A DNA stretch of 64,000 bases from Amphibalanus amphitrite (lineage: Eukaryota > Arthropoda > Thecostraca > Balanomorpha > Balanidae). Where the stretch lies: contig NW_024881586.1 in assembly GCF_019059575.1 (NCBI RefSeq), positions 868,001 through 932,000 of the forward strand, read 5' to 3'. Under the pieces are notes generated by a model. The model was not told the DNA's origin, ran no database searches, and saw nothing but the letters and a program-made list of their open reading frames with translations. Positions 38,410 through 49,434 of the stretch are shown one piece after another. The position numbers and the translations under genes are program-made. Every line of letters starts with the position of its first letter. The stretch's first letter is position 1.

Positions 38410-39738
38410 CTGAGACAGAGACAACTTCGGTTAGGGCGGTATCGTAACGGTAGTCAGTGCAGCATTATCACGGGGTGAGCATGTGACCATCCTCATTGAC
38501 TTGGCATTGCCTGATAACGCTATAAATTGGAGGACAAAATCGCAAATACTATCAGATCTATATGAATGATGCTCAGTTTGAATACTAGCTTGTTTAACAG
38601 TTGCTTACACACCTGAAAACAAAACTTTTAAAACTTTATAACAAAAGAAACTTTGTTGAGGATTTAGAACGGCAAATAAGCATAAAAATAAAAATCAAAT
38701 ACATAAACGTATACATGAAACGATAAATGAGTAAGACATGTCACTCCAATCTGTCCCGTCGCCGGTCGAGCCGCGCCCCTCACCTAACAGTCTTGGTCGG
38801 CTGCACGGGCTCCGGATCGCTGGGCGTGCAGGCCGGCAGGTCCTTGGAGTAGCTGACGCAGTACGGCGAGTCGATGATGGTCTGAGTCTTGGTGATAAAC
38901 TCCTGGGGGACGGGGCGATCGGAAAGGCGTCACACTCAATCAGGGGCGAAGCTTCATCCCACCAACATGCCATTTTGCCCCACCAATAAGCGTTTTGCTC
39001 CACCAAGTTTAGCTGATCTGTAGGACTTTGTTGCTTTGTAAATCAACCTTTTTCGTACTCAGGAGGTTTGAAATGTTTGTGTAATGCAAAAGCTTGTCTC
39101 TATGATGTAAAAAATTGATTCAGTGTGGCAACTTATTTGACTTATCAATCGGGTATTGTAGGTTTGACGACTTTGCCCACCAACTTCGCTGGAAAAGCTC
39201 CACTCATGCACTCAAGGCAGGTTAGGGCGGTGATTGTGCACTGTATAGTCTTGGAAACAGGCTTGTGACGATACGGTGATAAAATTGGTGATGTTTTTAC
39301 AGACGTGACCGACTCCTAGTTAAATTTAATGAATCGTATTTATGTACATATTTACGGTTCCATTGTGTGCAGCATTGTTCGACGCTGCTCTCAATAAGAG
39401 ACGATATCTGCGGCTTCCTTTACGAAAAATGATCAGTCAAACTCAAACAAATTAGATATAACTATGACCCAATACTCATCCTAAGAGCTGGGCCCGCAAG
39501 TACACATTCTTCGAACGTTACCTAAGTATGTATTTTCGACCGTTACCGACTACCGAAAGCTGTCGCCGGCGGGTCTCGAACTCACGGTCTCGCGGATGAC
39601 CTTCCTGACGGCTGTGATGCGCGCCTGGTACTCGAGCTCGACCCGTCCGTCGATGACCTCTGCCCTCTGGCGTTTCCTCGGGGCCATGCTGTGTGCGGCA
39701 GCCACCAGACAGGCGAACAGCATCAGCTTCGTCACCAT
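38130..39738 (-). CDS. Small secreted protein, three coding exons joined
   Basis: Exons 39738-39586, 38902-38784 and 38409-38130 join in phase (0, then 2) to 183 aa. Residues 1-17 (MVTKLMLFACLVAAAHS) are a signal peptide. RKRQR at 21-25 is a dibasic site where a convertase could cut. Five cysteines follow in the mature part (YC, AC, EC, GC and the terminal C), as in small disulfide-bonded secreted factors, but an odd number leaves one for a partner. The C-terminal part has a Thr/Val-rich TVTVTRTRPGAQTVTISIDG strand-like segment. I do not recognise the family. The ATG lies directly after an acceptor (CTGCCGCAG|ATG), implying an upstream noncoding exon; the best candidate is near 42671-42740. 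A longer in-frame start at 39852 exists but would put a second hydrophobic segment first, so it was not chosen. Confidence 0.72.
38784..38902 (-). CDS. Secreted protein exon 2
   Basis: 119 bp from acceptor CCCCCAG to donor GTGAGG. It encodes EFITKTQTIIDSPYCVSYS and a Pro-rich stretch; it ends in phase 2, matching exon 3. Confidence 0.72.
39586..39738 (-). CDS. Secreted protein exon 1 (signal peptide)
   Basis: 51 codons, ending RKVIRET before donor GTGAGT; phase 0. It contains the signal peptide and the dibasic RKRQR. Confidence 0.72.
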
Positions 39739-40754
39739 CTGCGGCAGGAACACGGGACCGTGAGCATAAGGAGCATTCACAACTAAAAACGCCAGAAAAA
39801 CGGCAATAAGAAGTGGAGCGCTCCAATATTCTCGGGACAAATGCAGCGTCACTTGATCGACTTATTGATTGTTATTTTACAGAATGGCTGTTGAAGGAAA
39901 TTCTTAACTGCATCCATGTAATCAGTGCTAATTGGACACGTTGTGCCATTGGCTTTCGTTATTCTGACCAGACAAAAAGTAGAGACGCCCGGTTAAATGG
40001 ACTACCACCCCAAACTCTCCGGCTCGATTCTCATTATCACATTTGGCACCACAGGTTATCTGGTTATTTTCACCAAATTCCTACGGCGAACCGTTTCTAA
40101 TGAGGCTAAATCACCGCGGCAGGTATTTGTCCTGCAGCAGTCGGTCAATTGGCCAATATGGAAGACGTCATTCACATACCACCCTCGGTAGAATGTAATG
40201 CCTATTTCATGCAACATTGCAGGGCACCATGGAGCGTGGCCAATATTTCACTCGATGCTCCCGAGGGCAAATATGTAGGGCATGATCAAAGGCTGGCACA
40301 AATTATCGCTCGACAGCTTATAGCTCACCGAGGGCTCAATGCTTGCTTTACTGCTCTGCTGCCACTCTTGCAACCGGCTTTCAGGTGCCGACCGCATAGT
40401 AAACAGAATGAATAAGCAAATACCGTTCTATTGTTGGAGAATGATGCTGCAGAGCGCCACATCACGCCGTATTTGCACGGCATCTGCCCAGAGGCGCCGC
40501 CGCTCGGCAGATGAGAGGACAATGACCGCAGCACAGCTTCCTTGCTCTCTCAGAGAAGCTGTTAGATATGCATGCTTGCAGATTGCCCAGAGGCGTGGGA
40601 AGGGATCAGCCCACGTCCATCGGACCCTGACTAACTGCACCACCTGGTCGCATCAGCAACTTTGCTAAGATAAAGGGTGCATTCACGCTTGCGGTACATT
40701 GACACGCGACTGTGACGCTTATTTTCACGACACAGCGAACCGTCGAAGGGAGAA

Positions 40755-42250
40755 GATTGAAATGCGCCTCTTGGGGGAATGTTATACCCAACACAAACTT
40801 TTTGTAACAAGTGAATATTGAATGAGCAAGCGTAAGTTTGCACGCGTGACCTCACGTTGTACCTTTGAGGTCATCTAAGGTCATAAGAAGTCAATAACAT
40901 TTTTTATGACTTGCGAAAGAGACAGAATAAAGCGCCTTGGATGCTTCCCCAATCAAAGATAAAGGTCGGCCGTTATGCAGCATGCCCTTCTCCGGTTAGG
41001 TCATGAGTTTAGGTCAACTAACCCTCGCCGGCACAGGCTATTTTGCGGGAAAATCGGGACCTGTTAGAAAGTCGTTACGTGTGGCTGTTATGTGGTTTTC
41101 CGGGGTGCTGATCACGATTATCGTGTTAGTTTTGATCAGAGATGATGTCTTTAGGCATTTAGACCAGGTCGGGTCAGGTCAGGTCAGGTCAACCGGTAGG
41201 GGCTGTGACGGGTATTCGTAATACGTGTCAACCGCCTCTGACAGCTTCGGAACATGTTACGAAGGCACCAAAACTACTTCGTAAATGTTCAAATGGTTGC
41301 TAAATTCGAATTCAGCTCCAAAAACTAGCCTAGAAACATGTAAAACTCGGAAAAGTGAACCGAGGTCACCCGAGGTCACCAAAGGTCAATGACCTGACCT
41401 GACCTTCAGGTGACCTTGAAACTCACCCTAATGTATGGGAGCAACATTAGCTCACATGTTTGAACGTTTGAAACCACGAAAAGCTTGCAAACGCGCGGCT
41501 AATGCGAGCCGACATACGCCGAATCGCGATTCCGGCCAAACATGGTCTCGGAAAAGAGATCACAGGTCAAAGGTCATTTAGGTCAGGGTCATGAAATTTT
41601 CAGGGTTGGTGTAAAATTGATCAATGCGAGGGTACTGAAAGTTTCGTTGTGATCTGCCGCTTTTTACGCGAGTTATTCGCGAAACAACCTTAGAGGGGTT
41701 GTATCAACCCCTCCCCCCTTCCCTGTGCCGGCGAAGGCTAAAAGGTGACATTTTGGGTCAAAACTACAGTTCATCTGGGCCATTTCGATAAGAGAAACAA
41801 CATCCCGATTACCGATCGAATCAGTTGAAAGTACGAATGGCCGTGTTTTGTTTTCAGTCGTAAGTTAGATATTGGAGAAAAAATAGTAATAATATTGCAT
41901 AATTTATGCTCTCTGGAGTCAAAGAAGTTCACCATATATTCCTGGTTAAATCTGATGGCACCTTAGCGAAATAACTTGAACGTAGCTTTCAAATGAGCAT
42001 TGTGGTTCTGCATCTTTATTGCGTAGTTCTCGAGCCACGCGTCCATTTGTTTAAATGTCGAAGTCGGGAAATTTTACGTTTGATGACCTCTGGTGTTCTG
42101 ACCTAAAAAAATTGTCTTAAATGATCGAAGTATATTCCTCATGTTCTTTACGCTTTTTCGAGTGCCTCTTACCATGTGCCGCTATGTGGCCCAGATGCCA
42201 ATATGAATTGAGGATGCAAAAACGCCCCCTCGACACGATGTGTTACAATC
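40755..42250. mobile_element. Decayed TTAA MITE copy, same family as 22865-24231
   Basis: The segments at about 40755-41015 and 41745-42250 align in order with 23380-24190 (shared GAAATGCGCCTCTT, TGACCTCTGGTG, CTATGTGGCCCAG and others). Its own termini are gone. It is split by the element at 41016-41745. It lies in the proposed first intron of the secreted gene. Confidence 0.75.
41016..41745. mobile_element. Nested TTAA-type MITE, CCCTCGCCGGC family
   Basis: Starts CTAA CCCTCGCCGGCACAGG and ends CCTGTGCCGGCGAAGG CTAA. The tetranucleotide is CTAA on both sides rather than TTAA. The interior (AAATCGGGACCTGTTAG..., the GGTCAGGTCAGGTCAGGTCA array at 41173-41192) matches 62925-63160 and, inverted, 50175-51029. 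Confidence 0.78.
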
Positions 42251-42670
42251 GGACCGCCGCCTTGACGTAGGTATAGTGGCGCAGATTGAATGATAACATA
42301 ACTATCTTTTAATTACTAGGTTTTTACTCATATTATTTATTCATTTTTAAACAGCAAAACAGATTTAAACAGATATGGGTTTGCATCGTGTGATTCGTTT
42401 AGATGTTATTCAGCGCGAATTTTGAACAAAGTTAATAATGTAAAAATAGCAACATGATAAGCAAACAGAGCCATGCATCATGTAAAGTAAATAACTACAA
42501 ACAAAATTAAAAAGTAGAACGGCAATGCAACTATACAATTACACCTACAGCATTTAGCCCGTTAGAGACGTCATAAATGACGTACGACGGGTGAATGAAA
42601 ATGTAAAAAAATTATTCTCCTGCAAAAAAAAAACCGACACGCGAAACGATAAAAACGTTTAGTGACCCAC

Positions 42671-42740
42671 CTTGCTATATGTGATGCGCGACCTGTGAAC
42701 GATCAACACCCAGCGATCTTCCTGCACCCAGCACTTGTGG
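42671..42740 (-). other. Candidate 5'UTR exon of the secreted-protein gene
   Basis: About 30 bp downstream of a TATA box, minus-strand sequence runs without any ATG to a good donor (CAAG|GTGGGT at 42671/42670). The next minus-strand acceptor next to an ORF start is at 39738, directly before the signal-peptide ATG, so the two would fit a 2.9-kb first intron. This is inference; the transcript start is only estimated. Confidence 0.5.
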
Positions 42741-42761
42741 CGTTCGTTCAACCTGCGCCGC

Positions 42762-42785
42762 CTTTATATAGCGTCAGTGACGTCA
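42762..42785 (-). promoter_or_regulatory. Core promoter: TATA box with adjacent CRE
   Basis: Minus-strand TATATAAAG at 42770-42762, with a palindromic TGACGTCA (CRE/ATF site) at 42785-42778 just upstream. The spacing to the proposed first exon suits a TATA promoter. TGACGTCA also occurs in the TTAA elements of this window, so the CRE alone would not be convincing; the pairing with TATA and a downstream donor is what supports it. Confidence 0.55.
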
Positions 42786-43200
42786 CTGGGTGTAGTCCGC
42801 CGCCGGCTAGGCCTCGGGCGGTGCAGCGGTCCAGCAGTTTACGAAGGACGGCGGTTAAATGCCGAGTGACTCGCCTCGAGCACCACTGCTCGGTGACATG
42901 GGGTGGGCTAAGGGCGACGGCAGGTCACGGGTCACGTAACCGACACAGGGGCATTGTCCTGGAGCTTCAGACGTCTAACCAATGTAAGCACACGCGTCAG
43001 AAGAAAGATGGTCAGTTTACGACCAATCAAGCTGTAAAAGTCAGTAAGTGCCTCCGCTAGCAATAACACCAACAACAAACAGGTGGCTGGATCGTAAATG
43101 CGGCTGTGAATAACATAAACGGTAGGCGAAAAACCGAGCGTCATGCTCCGACTGCCACGGTGGTCAGGTCGTGAGAACAGGTATTTATGTCCGATTCCAC

Positions 43201-44381
43201 TTAGCCCGCGCCCCACTGGGGGGGGCTATTTATAGCCCCCCCTCCCGTTTTTCTGCAATAACTTCCAAACCGCTTGACGGATCGATGCCAAACTTTCAGG
43301 ACCTTCGGCTGCATCTATTTGACACCTTGTGTCAAAATTTGAATTTCGTAGCTACCATAGGTCGGCTGGAAATGACGTCAGAGTGACGTCATGTTCGTCC
43401 GATTTCGACGCAAAACATTGAACCACGGCAATCGCTCCCAAGAGCTCAGTTTTTAAGCTAGATCCAATTTCTTTGTATGAAAGGACTCAGAATTGACTGC
43501 GCTATCAAACTGCTATCTCGGATTTCCAAAATTTTGAAAATTTCGAAAATTTTATATAATAATATTCAAAATTTATATTTTTATATTTTTTCAAAAAGTT
43601 TTTGACTTTTCGAAAAAACCGGAATATATGTGACAGAACGCATGATGTTGACTAACTCTAGCAAGTCTTAGCTAAATATCTTCAAAAATGGCCAAGTTAT
43701 ACGCATTATTGCAAAAAATTCACAATTATTAATTTTTCAAATCAATTTTTCAGTACGTATTTGACATCGTACACCAATATAAATGGCACCATCGTGTTCC
43801 TGAGCTCAAACTGCATCCATTAGGCACCTTTTTTGTTGAAAAATGTCAACTTCAAAATTTGACCTTTTTTGACCTGAAAGTGACCTGACCTAAGCGAAAT
43901 TCGACTCCAAATGACCTCGAATGACACAGACGACATCAAATTCGAAATCTATGGCCTAAATGGACCATAAAACATGTGTCACGTGACCGACGCATGATAT
44001 AATATTTTCGTGACCTGTGATGACCTGACCCTGACCTGAAAATCAAAGTACAAGTTTGGTACCCTCAAAGTATCTAGAGCACCTCTTCACGAGTGTGGAA
44101 ACCAAAAATGAGCCTGATCTGACTTGTAAGACGGCGGCCAGAGCCCAAAATGTGAACAATCCAAAATGCTAATAATTTTTACTTTGACCTGACCTGTGAC
44201 GTCATCGGTGACCTCGAGGTCAATGAAATTAGGTTTCGCTCGACAGTTTTTCCGGGGCTATCAGACGCCGTTTGAATTTTGACGATCGGCCCAGTAGTTT
44301 CGGAGTTAGGAGGGGGGGCTATGAATAGCCCCCCCCCCAGTAGGGCGTGTTATACACAGACCCCAGTGGGGCGCGGGTTAG
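43201..44381. mobile_element. TTAA-type MITE with TTAG flanks
   Basis: TTAG CCCGCGCCCCACTGGGG at the left, and its complement followed by TTAG at 44378-44381. Each end has a G-run/CTATTTATAG or CTATGAATAG/C-run hairpin. The interior contains TGACCT arrays (43880-44040) and a CCGGAATATATGTGACAG block shared with the elements at 2392 and 57436. It lies about 430 bp upstream of the secreted gene's putative promoter. Confidence 0.82.
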
Positions 44382-45180
44382 CTGCGTTGATAGTGGACCA
44401 GATTATCGAATAAGAAACCAAGTAAAAAGATTATCTATTTCAAGCTGAATCGTAAATCTAGCCGAAATAATTTCCTGTTATTTATATTTTCAATAAGAAA
44501 TGACTGTTGATGTATGTACACAATGATGCATAACAATAGGGTAAATTAAAAAGTTTACTGGTACACCGGATGGCCCCGGGTTCTTTTTACTTACTGACAC
44601 TTTTGAATCACAACTGTGTAGCGTTTGCGCGCAATAAAGCTATTCAGCGATGGACAAGTGTCGCTGGCTACGAATTGAACAACATGCCGTGCACTTTATG
44701 TCAAAACCCTCAAACGGCTAATTGCGCGTAGCTATAGGTAGGTATAGGTACCTGCCTGACCACGGGCGACATCAAAACTGCAGCGTCGCACAGGAAGGTA
44801 GCACTGTAGTGCTACTCTTCTGTGCAGCGTTAAAGTCTCCAAGTCAAGCCATTGCGATGCAGTCTCTCGGCGTTAGTTTTGTGTGCAGCCTTGCAGTCTC
44901 CAGACAGCGCACGGAGTACGGACGAGAGAGTACAATCTGGCTGACCCAATGCCGATCGATTGGGCTTGAAATACATCTGGCAGGGGATGTTAGAGCTGCT
45001 TGTGCGTGACGAATGTCCATGTGTCTTCATTATTATATATCACAATTATCTATCAAAGTAGCAGTTAATTATTGGTTACATCAGTCAGCTAATTAGCATA
45101 TAGCTACTTGGTGTGATGCACAATCGCTCAACGTCCGACAGGTGAAGAGAATGAACATTGAACACGAAAAAATAAAGATA
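44382..45180. other. Intergenic, nothing recognised
   Basis: Unique-looking sequence. The 95-codon frame at 44722-45009 has no recognisable features. Confidence 0.35.
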
Positions 45181-46116
45181 GGGTGAATAGGTCAAAAACG
45201 CCCCCATTAAGCGCGAAACCTGCTGACACTCAACCCAACACAGATTACTCAAACCTTTGGGCACCATCATGTAGCTCATTCTTTTTACTACGCTTTGAGA
45301 CCAAGAAAAGACACCTGCGTGTGGTATTTAACCCCCCCAAAAAGGTTTTCGCATACCCTTACAAAAGGGCGTTTTGCCCCACACCCTGGGTAATACGCCC
45401 ACACCCATGTGCAAATCGCCCCCACCCCATCCAGCAACAGAACATGATGAACATGGCAGAACTTGACGTCATTCTGACGTCATTTGTGGTCAACCTATCA
45501 TAGCCTTTGGAATAAAATTTTGTTGCAATGTGTAAAATGGATGCCCGGAGAAGTCCTGAAAGTTTGGTGACGATATCTGCAGTCGTTTAGGATATATCAG
45601 CAAAAAAGGACAGGGAGAGGTCTTTTCGGCACCCACCTACAAGGCGCTACCCTGCACTCTCACCACCGTGCAAAACGCCCCCCTTTCAGAAAACTGGGGG
45701 CGTCTTGCCCCATGCATCGAGTAGGCGTCTTTCCCCATCCGCTCCATTTCCGGTCAACAGAATATTGACAAAAAACGCGCCACTAACGCCGCAGCATAAT
45801 AAATTCAACCGAATGACAATAAAACGCAGTTTTTAGTGATGTGCACAATAGCAAGTTTTGTGATATAAAGAGGGCATCAAAATATTAGGAATCTTCTGTA
45901 AAAACAACAAAAACAACACCCAAAACCAACATCAGCACCTACCCACGCTGCTCCTCAAGACGCAGAACCGGAATAGAGACCTACGTAAACAAGCAGCTGA
46001 CTGTTCTGAAAGACAGGATAAAACACCTACATATATGTATCCGTCGATAAGAAATACGATTTTTTTAGGGGAGGCGTTTAACCCAGGGCCGGGGTGCGTT
46101 TTCCCCACAGTGACCC
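45181..46116. mobile_element. Candidate Tc1/mariner-type MITE, diverged ends
   Basis: TA then GGGTGAATAGGTCAAAAACG at the left. The right end is the complement of GGGTCACTGTGGGGAAAACG followed by TA. The interior repeats GGCGTTTTGCCCCA-like motifs several times. The terminal match is imperfect, so this is tentative. Confidence 0.5.
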
Positions 46117-46560
46117 TACCGTTGAAAAAGACTCAAGTTTGGTGACTCGGGATGGTGAGCATGGTTTGCAAACGGTTATCGACCAGGCTAATCACACAGG
46201 TCATAAATTAGCATAATTCAACATCAGACCGGCTCCAATGACTACCGCTATTTTCCTTATTGTCACTGTGCAGTGTGCATTGCCAGACAGGTGTTTGCGA
46301 ATGCGATCCCAAGCCTTATGCCTGACACTAGACTGGTGAGCGCGGTTAGGTTCACCGCCCGCGACCGCGCCGTGACGTGACGTGTGCCGTGACCACCGCA
46401 CGTGACGCGGCGTGACGCACTTCCGGCGTGCACACTCCGAGTGGTTCTGTGAGGTACGTGACGCGCCCATGAGCGTGGCAGAGGCGCAAAGTAACGGAGC
46501 AGGGGGGGGGGGGGGGGACCACGCCCTGAGGTGGTAAAGTGCAACGTACCGTTCCAGAGA
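46117..46560. other. Intergenic, GC-rich, with poly-G run
   Basis: A CACGTGACG/CGTGACG-rich stretch (46370-46420) and a G-run at 46502-46518. Minus-strand open frames here have no recognisable domain. Confidence 0.4.
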
Positions 46561-46660
46561 CATAGGTAACTATGATATCATAAAGTCTTTCTTTTGATGG
46601 AATCAAAAGTAATATAAAGTTTAATGTTAGGCATGACACGACATTCATGTATTAAATTCA

Positions 46661-46692
46661 GACCGGTTTCGAATCACAAGATTCATCTTCAG
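46661..46692 (-). ncRNA. Hammerhead ribozyme-like motif (sense copy)
   Basis: Minus strand, in order: CUGAAGA, one U, stem II GAAUC-UUGU-GAUUC, GAAA, then CCGGU and the cleavage triplet GUC. Stem III would be ACC/GGU, too short to close on itself, as in the minimal hammerheads of Penelope-like elements that work as dimers. Stem I has only about three pairs (UCA/UGA). Whether it cleaves is unknown. Confidence 0.6.
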
Positions 46693-46867
46693 TGACAAAA
46701 CTCTTTTCAAATTGATACAGGACACATATTCAAACACACTTTTGATCATAAAATATATCGCACACGCACATGCAATAGTTCGAGTTCAGCTTCGAATTAG
46801 AAAACTGCCTAATGCATTTAAAAGTACAATGACGTACACAACGAAACAGCTACATAAAAGTACACAG

Positions 46868-47821
46868 TTAAGCAGTGATACGTAGTGGATACGCCGAGGA
46901 CATGTCGTTGATTTGCGGCCTCAGACGATGAATATACAACGATTTCAGAATTCTTAAATCAGGGAATGTACTGCTTCTACTCAAAATTTGAAAGTCGTCT
47001 ATCCCTAGTGATGATTGACATGACAAGGCATGGTCTCTGATGGATGATGCTGAGGGAGATGACAGTAGTTGACCTGTACGATGTGACTTGCCTAAGTGCT
47101 GAGCTACTCTGGTGTACAAGCGTTGGTAAGTGGAGCCAACGTATGACGCCTGGCATGAGGCGCAACTATATTTGTAAACCACACCAGAGATGCTCGACTT
47201 GGGCAGTCTATCCTTGTAGCGAAACATAGATCCTATGGTTAATCTGTTACGCAATACTATTTTTGGGTTCAAATATGGGTAAAACTTGCTGAGAACTTCT
47301 AGAACTTCTTTTTGCATTTTAATGGACTGTTCCCCAAAGTATGGGAGCACTAAGTATTTCTCGAGTTTGTTGACAGTGACAGAGCTTTTTATTTCCTCAA
47401 AGCGCTTCTTCAGGAAGTCGCCGACAGTTCGTTCTACAAATTGTTTTGGAAAACCATTGTTGCAGAAAAAGGACGTTAAAAACTTTACTTCACTGTCGAA
47501 GAGTAGGTAGTTTGAACTTATTTTGAAGGCACGGTAAATCGCTGAATTCACTATGGCTCTCTTCACAATCATGGGGATGAAGCTAAAGAAACTGGTCGCG
47601 AGGCCAGTGAAAGACTGCTTTCTGTACACTGATGTCTCAAATCTGGACCCTACGCGTTTCACTTGAACGTCTAAGAACGATAAACTGTTATTAGCTTCCG
47701 TTTCTTTTGTGAACCTCATATTTGGGTGCTGAAGATTAAGGTAAGTGAGAAACTGAAGATGAATCTTGTGATTCGAAACCGGTCTGAATTTAATACATGA
47801 ATGTCGTGTCATGCCTAACAT
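46868..47821 (-). CDS. Penelope-like RT fragment plus GIY-YIG endonuclease
   Basis: The frame is open for 317 codons, but the first 24 or so are read through the inverted terminal segment, and the ATG itself lies in the target duplication, so the start is accidental. Genuine homology begins at FLTYLNLQHPNMRFT (24-38) and SLSFLDVQV (46-54), the last RT motif of Penelope elements. It continues through the connector to GIY-YIG: VVYKYSC (214-220), CASC, YVGST (227-231), R238, and H264/C268 of the zinc-binding set. In LRILKSLYIHRLRPQIN (289-305) Lys293 stands where the family has the catalytic Glu, so the endonuclease is probably dead. Most of the RT, including its catalytic Asp motif, is missing. 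Confidence 0.88.
   Translation of the reverse strand: MLGMTRHSCIKFRPVSNHKIHLQFLTYLNLQHPNMRFTKETEANNSLSFLDVQVKRVGSRFETSVYRKQSFTGLATSFFSFIPMIVKRAIVNSAIYRAFKISSNYLLFDSEVKFLTSFFCNNGFPKQFVERTVGDFLKKRFEEIKSSVTVNKLEKYLVLPYFGEQSIKMQKEVLEVLSKFYPYLNPKIVLRNRLTIGSMFRYKDRLPKSSISGVVYKYSCASCQASYVGSTYQRLYTRVAQHLGKSHRTGQLLSSPSASSIRDHALSCQSSLGIDDFQILSRSSTFPDLRILKSLYIHRLRPQINDMSSAYPLRITA
47753..47784 (+). ncRNA. Hammerhead ribozyme-like motif (inverted copy)
   Basis: The same core as at 46661-46692 but on the plus strand, at the 5' end of the truncated element. Stem I pairing is weaker because the base before CUGAAGA pairs but its neighbours do not. Confidence 0.5.
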
Positions 47822-47830
47822 AGGTAACTA

Positions 47831-49434
47831 ATTCCGTATCACGCATCTTGTCGAAAGCACTTTCTGCAATAATGAAAGCAAGGGCTACCTTACCTAAATA
47901 TAATTCTAGTTGACGTGAGCTCAGATCTGTGACGTCATTACATTAGTGTGCTGACACTGAGGTGACATTGGTACCAATATTTATTGAACAAACACACCAT
48001 TTTTCAATATACGATCATTAACGGAATACAGTTGTAAAAAAGCTTTGTCACTGTGCTACGCATCCTTTTGGGGAGCCATCCAGCTAATGGTGGATCCCAA
48101 GTCAGAGAAACCGTCCGTAACCACACGTTCCGCTACCTGCAGCTGTGTTCCTGTAGTTCCCGCTCCATCGCTTTCGCACGCTGTCTGACAGAGTTCTGCG
48201 TTCTGTAGGTAATCTGTATGAATGGTGCCTTACAGCAAAAGAGAACGACAGAGACACGAGCGAGCAGGAAGACCATTCGTCACGGTTAAATGTTTGTGGG
48301 AAATTGTTATAACGGGACCAGCAAGTAATCTTCTGAGACGATGACTTCGCACAATAAAGAGGTGTTTCTTATCTAGGCCTGAAAGAAGTAAGACGGAAGA
48401 GAAGAGAAGATGATAAAATGAGAAATGGAGGAGGAGGACAGGGGATAAAGTAGGTAAGTAAAAAGGAACAGAAAAGAGACAGAAAGGTCGTGGGCAGCGG
48501 ATGGTCGGGTTATGCGTACGATCCGTAGGACCGGACCGGTAAGGACGTGCCATGGTGCGATCTCCGTGGTCGTCTAGCGGCCACTCACCCGCCATTACCA
48601 CCCCGTAGCGCCGCGGGGCCGCGGACACCACTCACGGCACCGCCGCAGGGCACAGACGGGCCGAGTGCGTAGCCGGCCGTCGGTCACCACTGCGTGCACA
48701 GGAGGGTGCACAAGCCGACTCTGCACAGAGCATGGCGTAGCGTGCAATGTGCATGGCGTGAATGGAAGACCGTCCCCGGGGCGGAGATGGTTCTTGGATT
48801 TTCTAATGGCGGAGGAAGGGTCCTCAGAGCAGCGCGGCCCCAGGCTAAAGATGAACTCCGAAAGGCCTCGGAAAGGATATCAAACTCAAATTAGGCCCTA
48901 GGCTGGACATGAATCCACGACAGACCGGCCGAGTTAGGAATGCAGACTGGCTCTAACTGGATTTTTTTTTTAGAAAGAATCGCACTTCGCATGGGCATTG
49001 TGGATTTCGCAGGAACGCTAATAGGACGTAATTGTCCCTGCTCGCATTGTGGACACTGGACGCTGCGTCTGAAAGGCTGCCGAATGTACGTAATGCTCGA
49101 ATGTACAAAAGTAGTGAGTTTGACCCGTATCTCTCCCCGTATTGCACTTCATGGTGCGCTGTGCGCACTGCGCAGTGTACCGACTACCTCCGTCTCTGTC
49201 TCTGCTCCTCCCAGGCCGCGGAACCGACTGCCCTCGGGCTACGATGGCCAATGACCCCAGCGGTGGCCGGTCGTGCGGAGCGCTGGACACACCGCGCGCC
49301 GTAATTGACGCCGTGCGCTGGGAACGCCGCCGGCGGGGGTCGACGGACTGACTGTGCGGCACCGGCACGGGCGCCGTACCGACCGGCCGGCCGACCGGGG
49401 TCCGTTACTGCTGCCGACTTCGGCGCACCGGCGG
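47831..49434. other. Intergenic; GC-rich second half
   Basis: No gene recognised. 48540-48790 and 49150-49430 are GC- and CpG-rich. Open frames on both strands there look like composition effects. Confidence 0.4.

Larger units (their letters stand above)
46561..47830 (-). mobile_element. Penelope-like retroelement, 5'-truncated, with 12-bp target duplication
   Basis: CATAGGTAACTA occurs at 46561-46572 and 47819-47830 and brackets the insertion. Coding is on the minus strand. Only the last part of the reverse transcriptase and the GIY-YIG endonuclease survive. The element carries the same roughly 65-bp segment in inverted orientation at its two ends (46629-46693 and 47752-47819), a known habit of Penelope-like elements. 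Each copy of that segment holds a hammerhead-like motif. Confidence 0.88.

Noticed and set aside
39550-39852. Longer start of the secreted protein at 39852
   Set aside because: It would place a splice acceptor and a complete signal peptide inside the protein; the start at 39738 directly after the acceptor is simpler.
48230-48631. 133-codon minus-strand frame and a tRNA-like A-box near 48560-48600
   Set aside because: No matching B-box at the right distance and no cloverleaf could be drawn; composition explains the frame.
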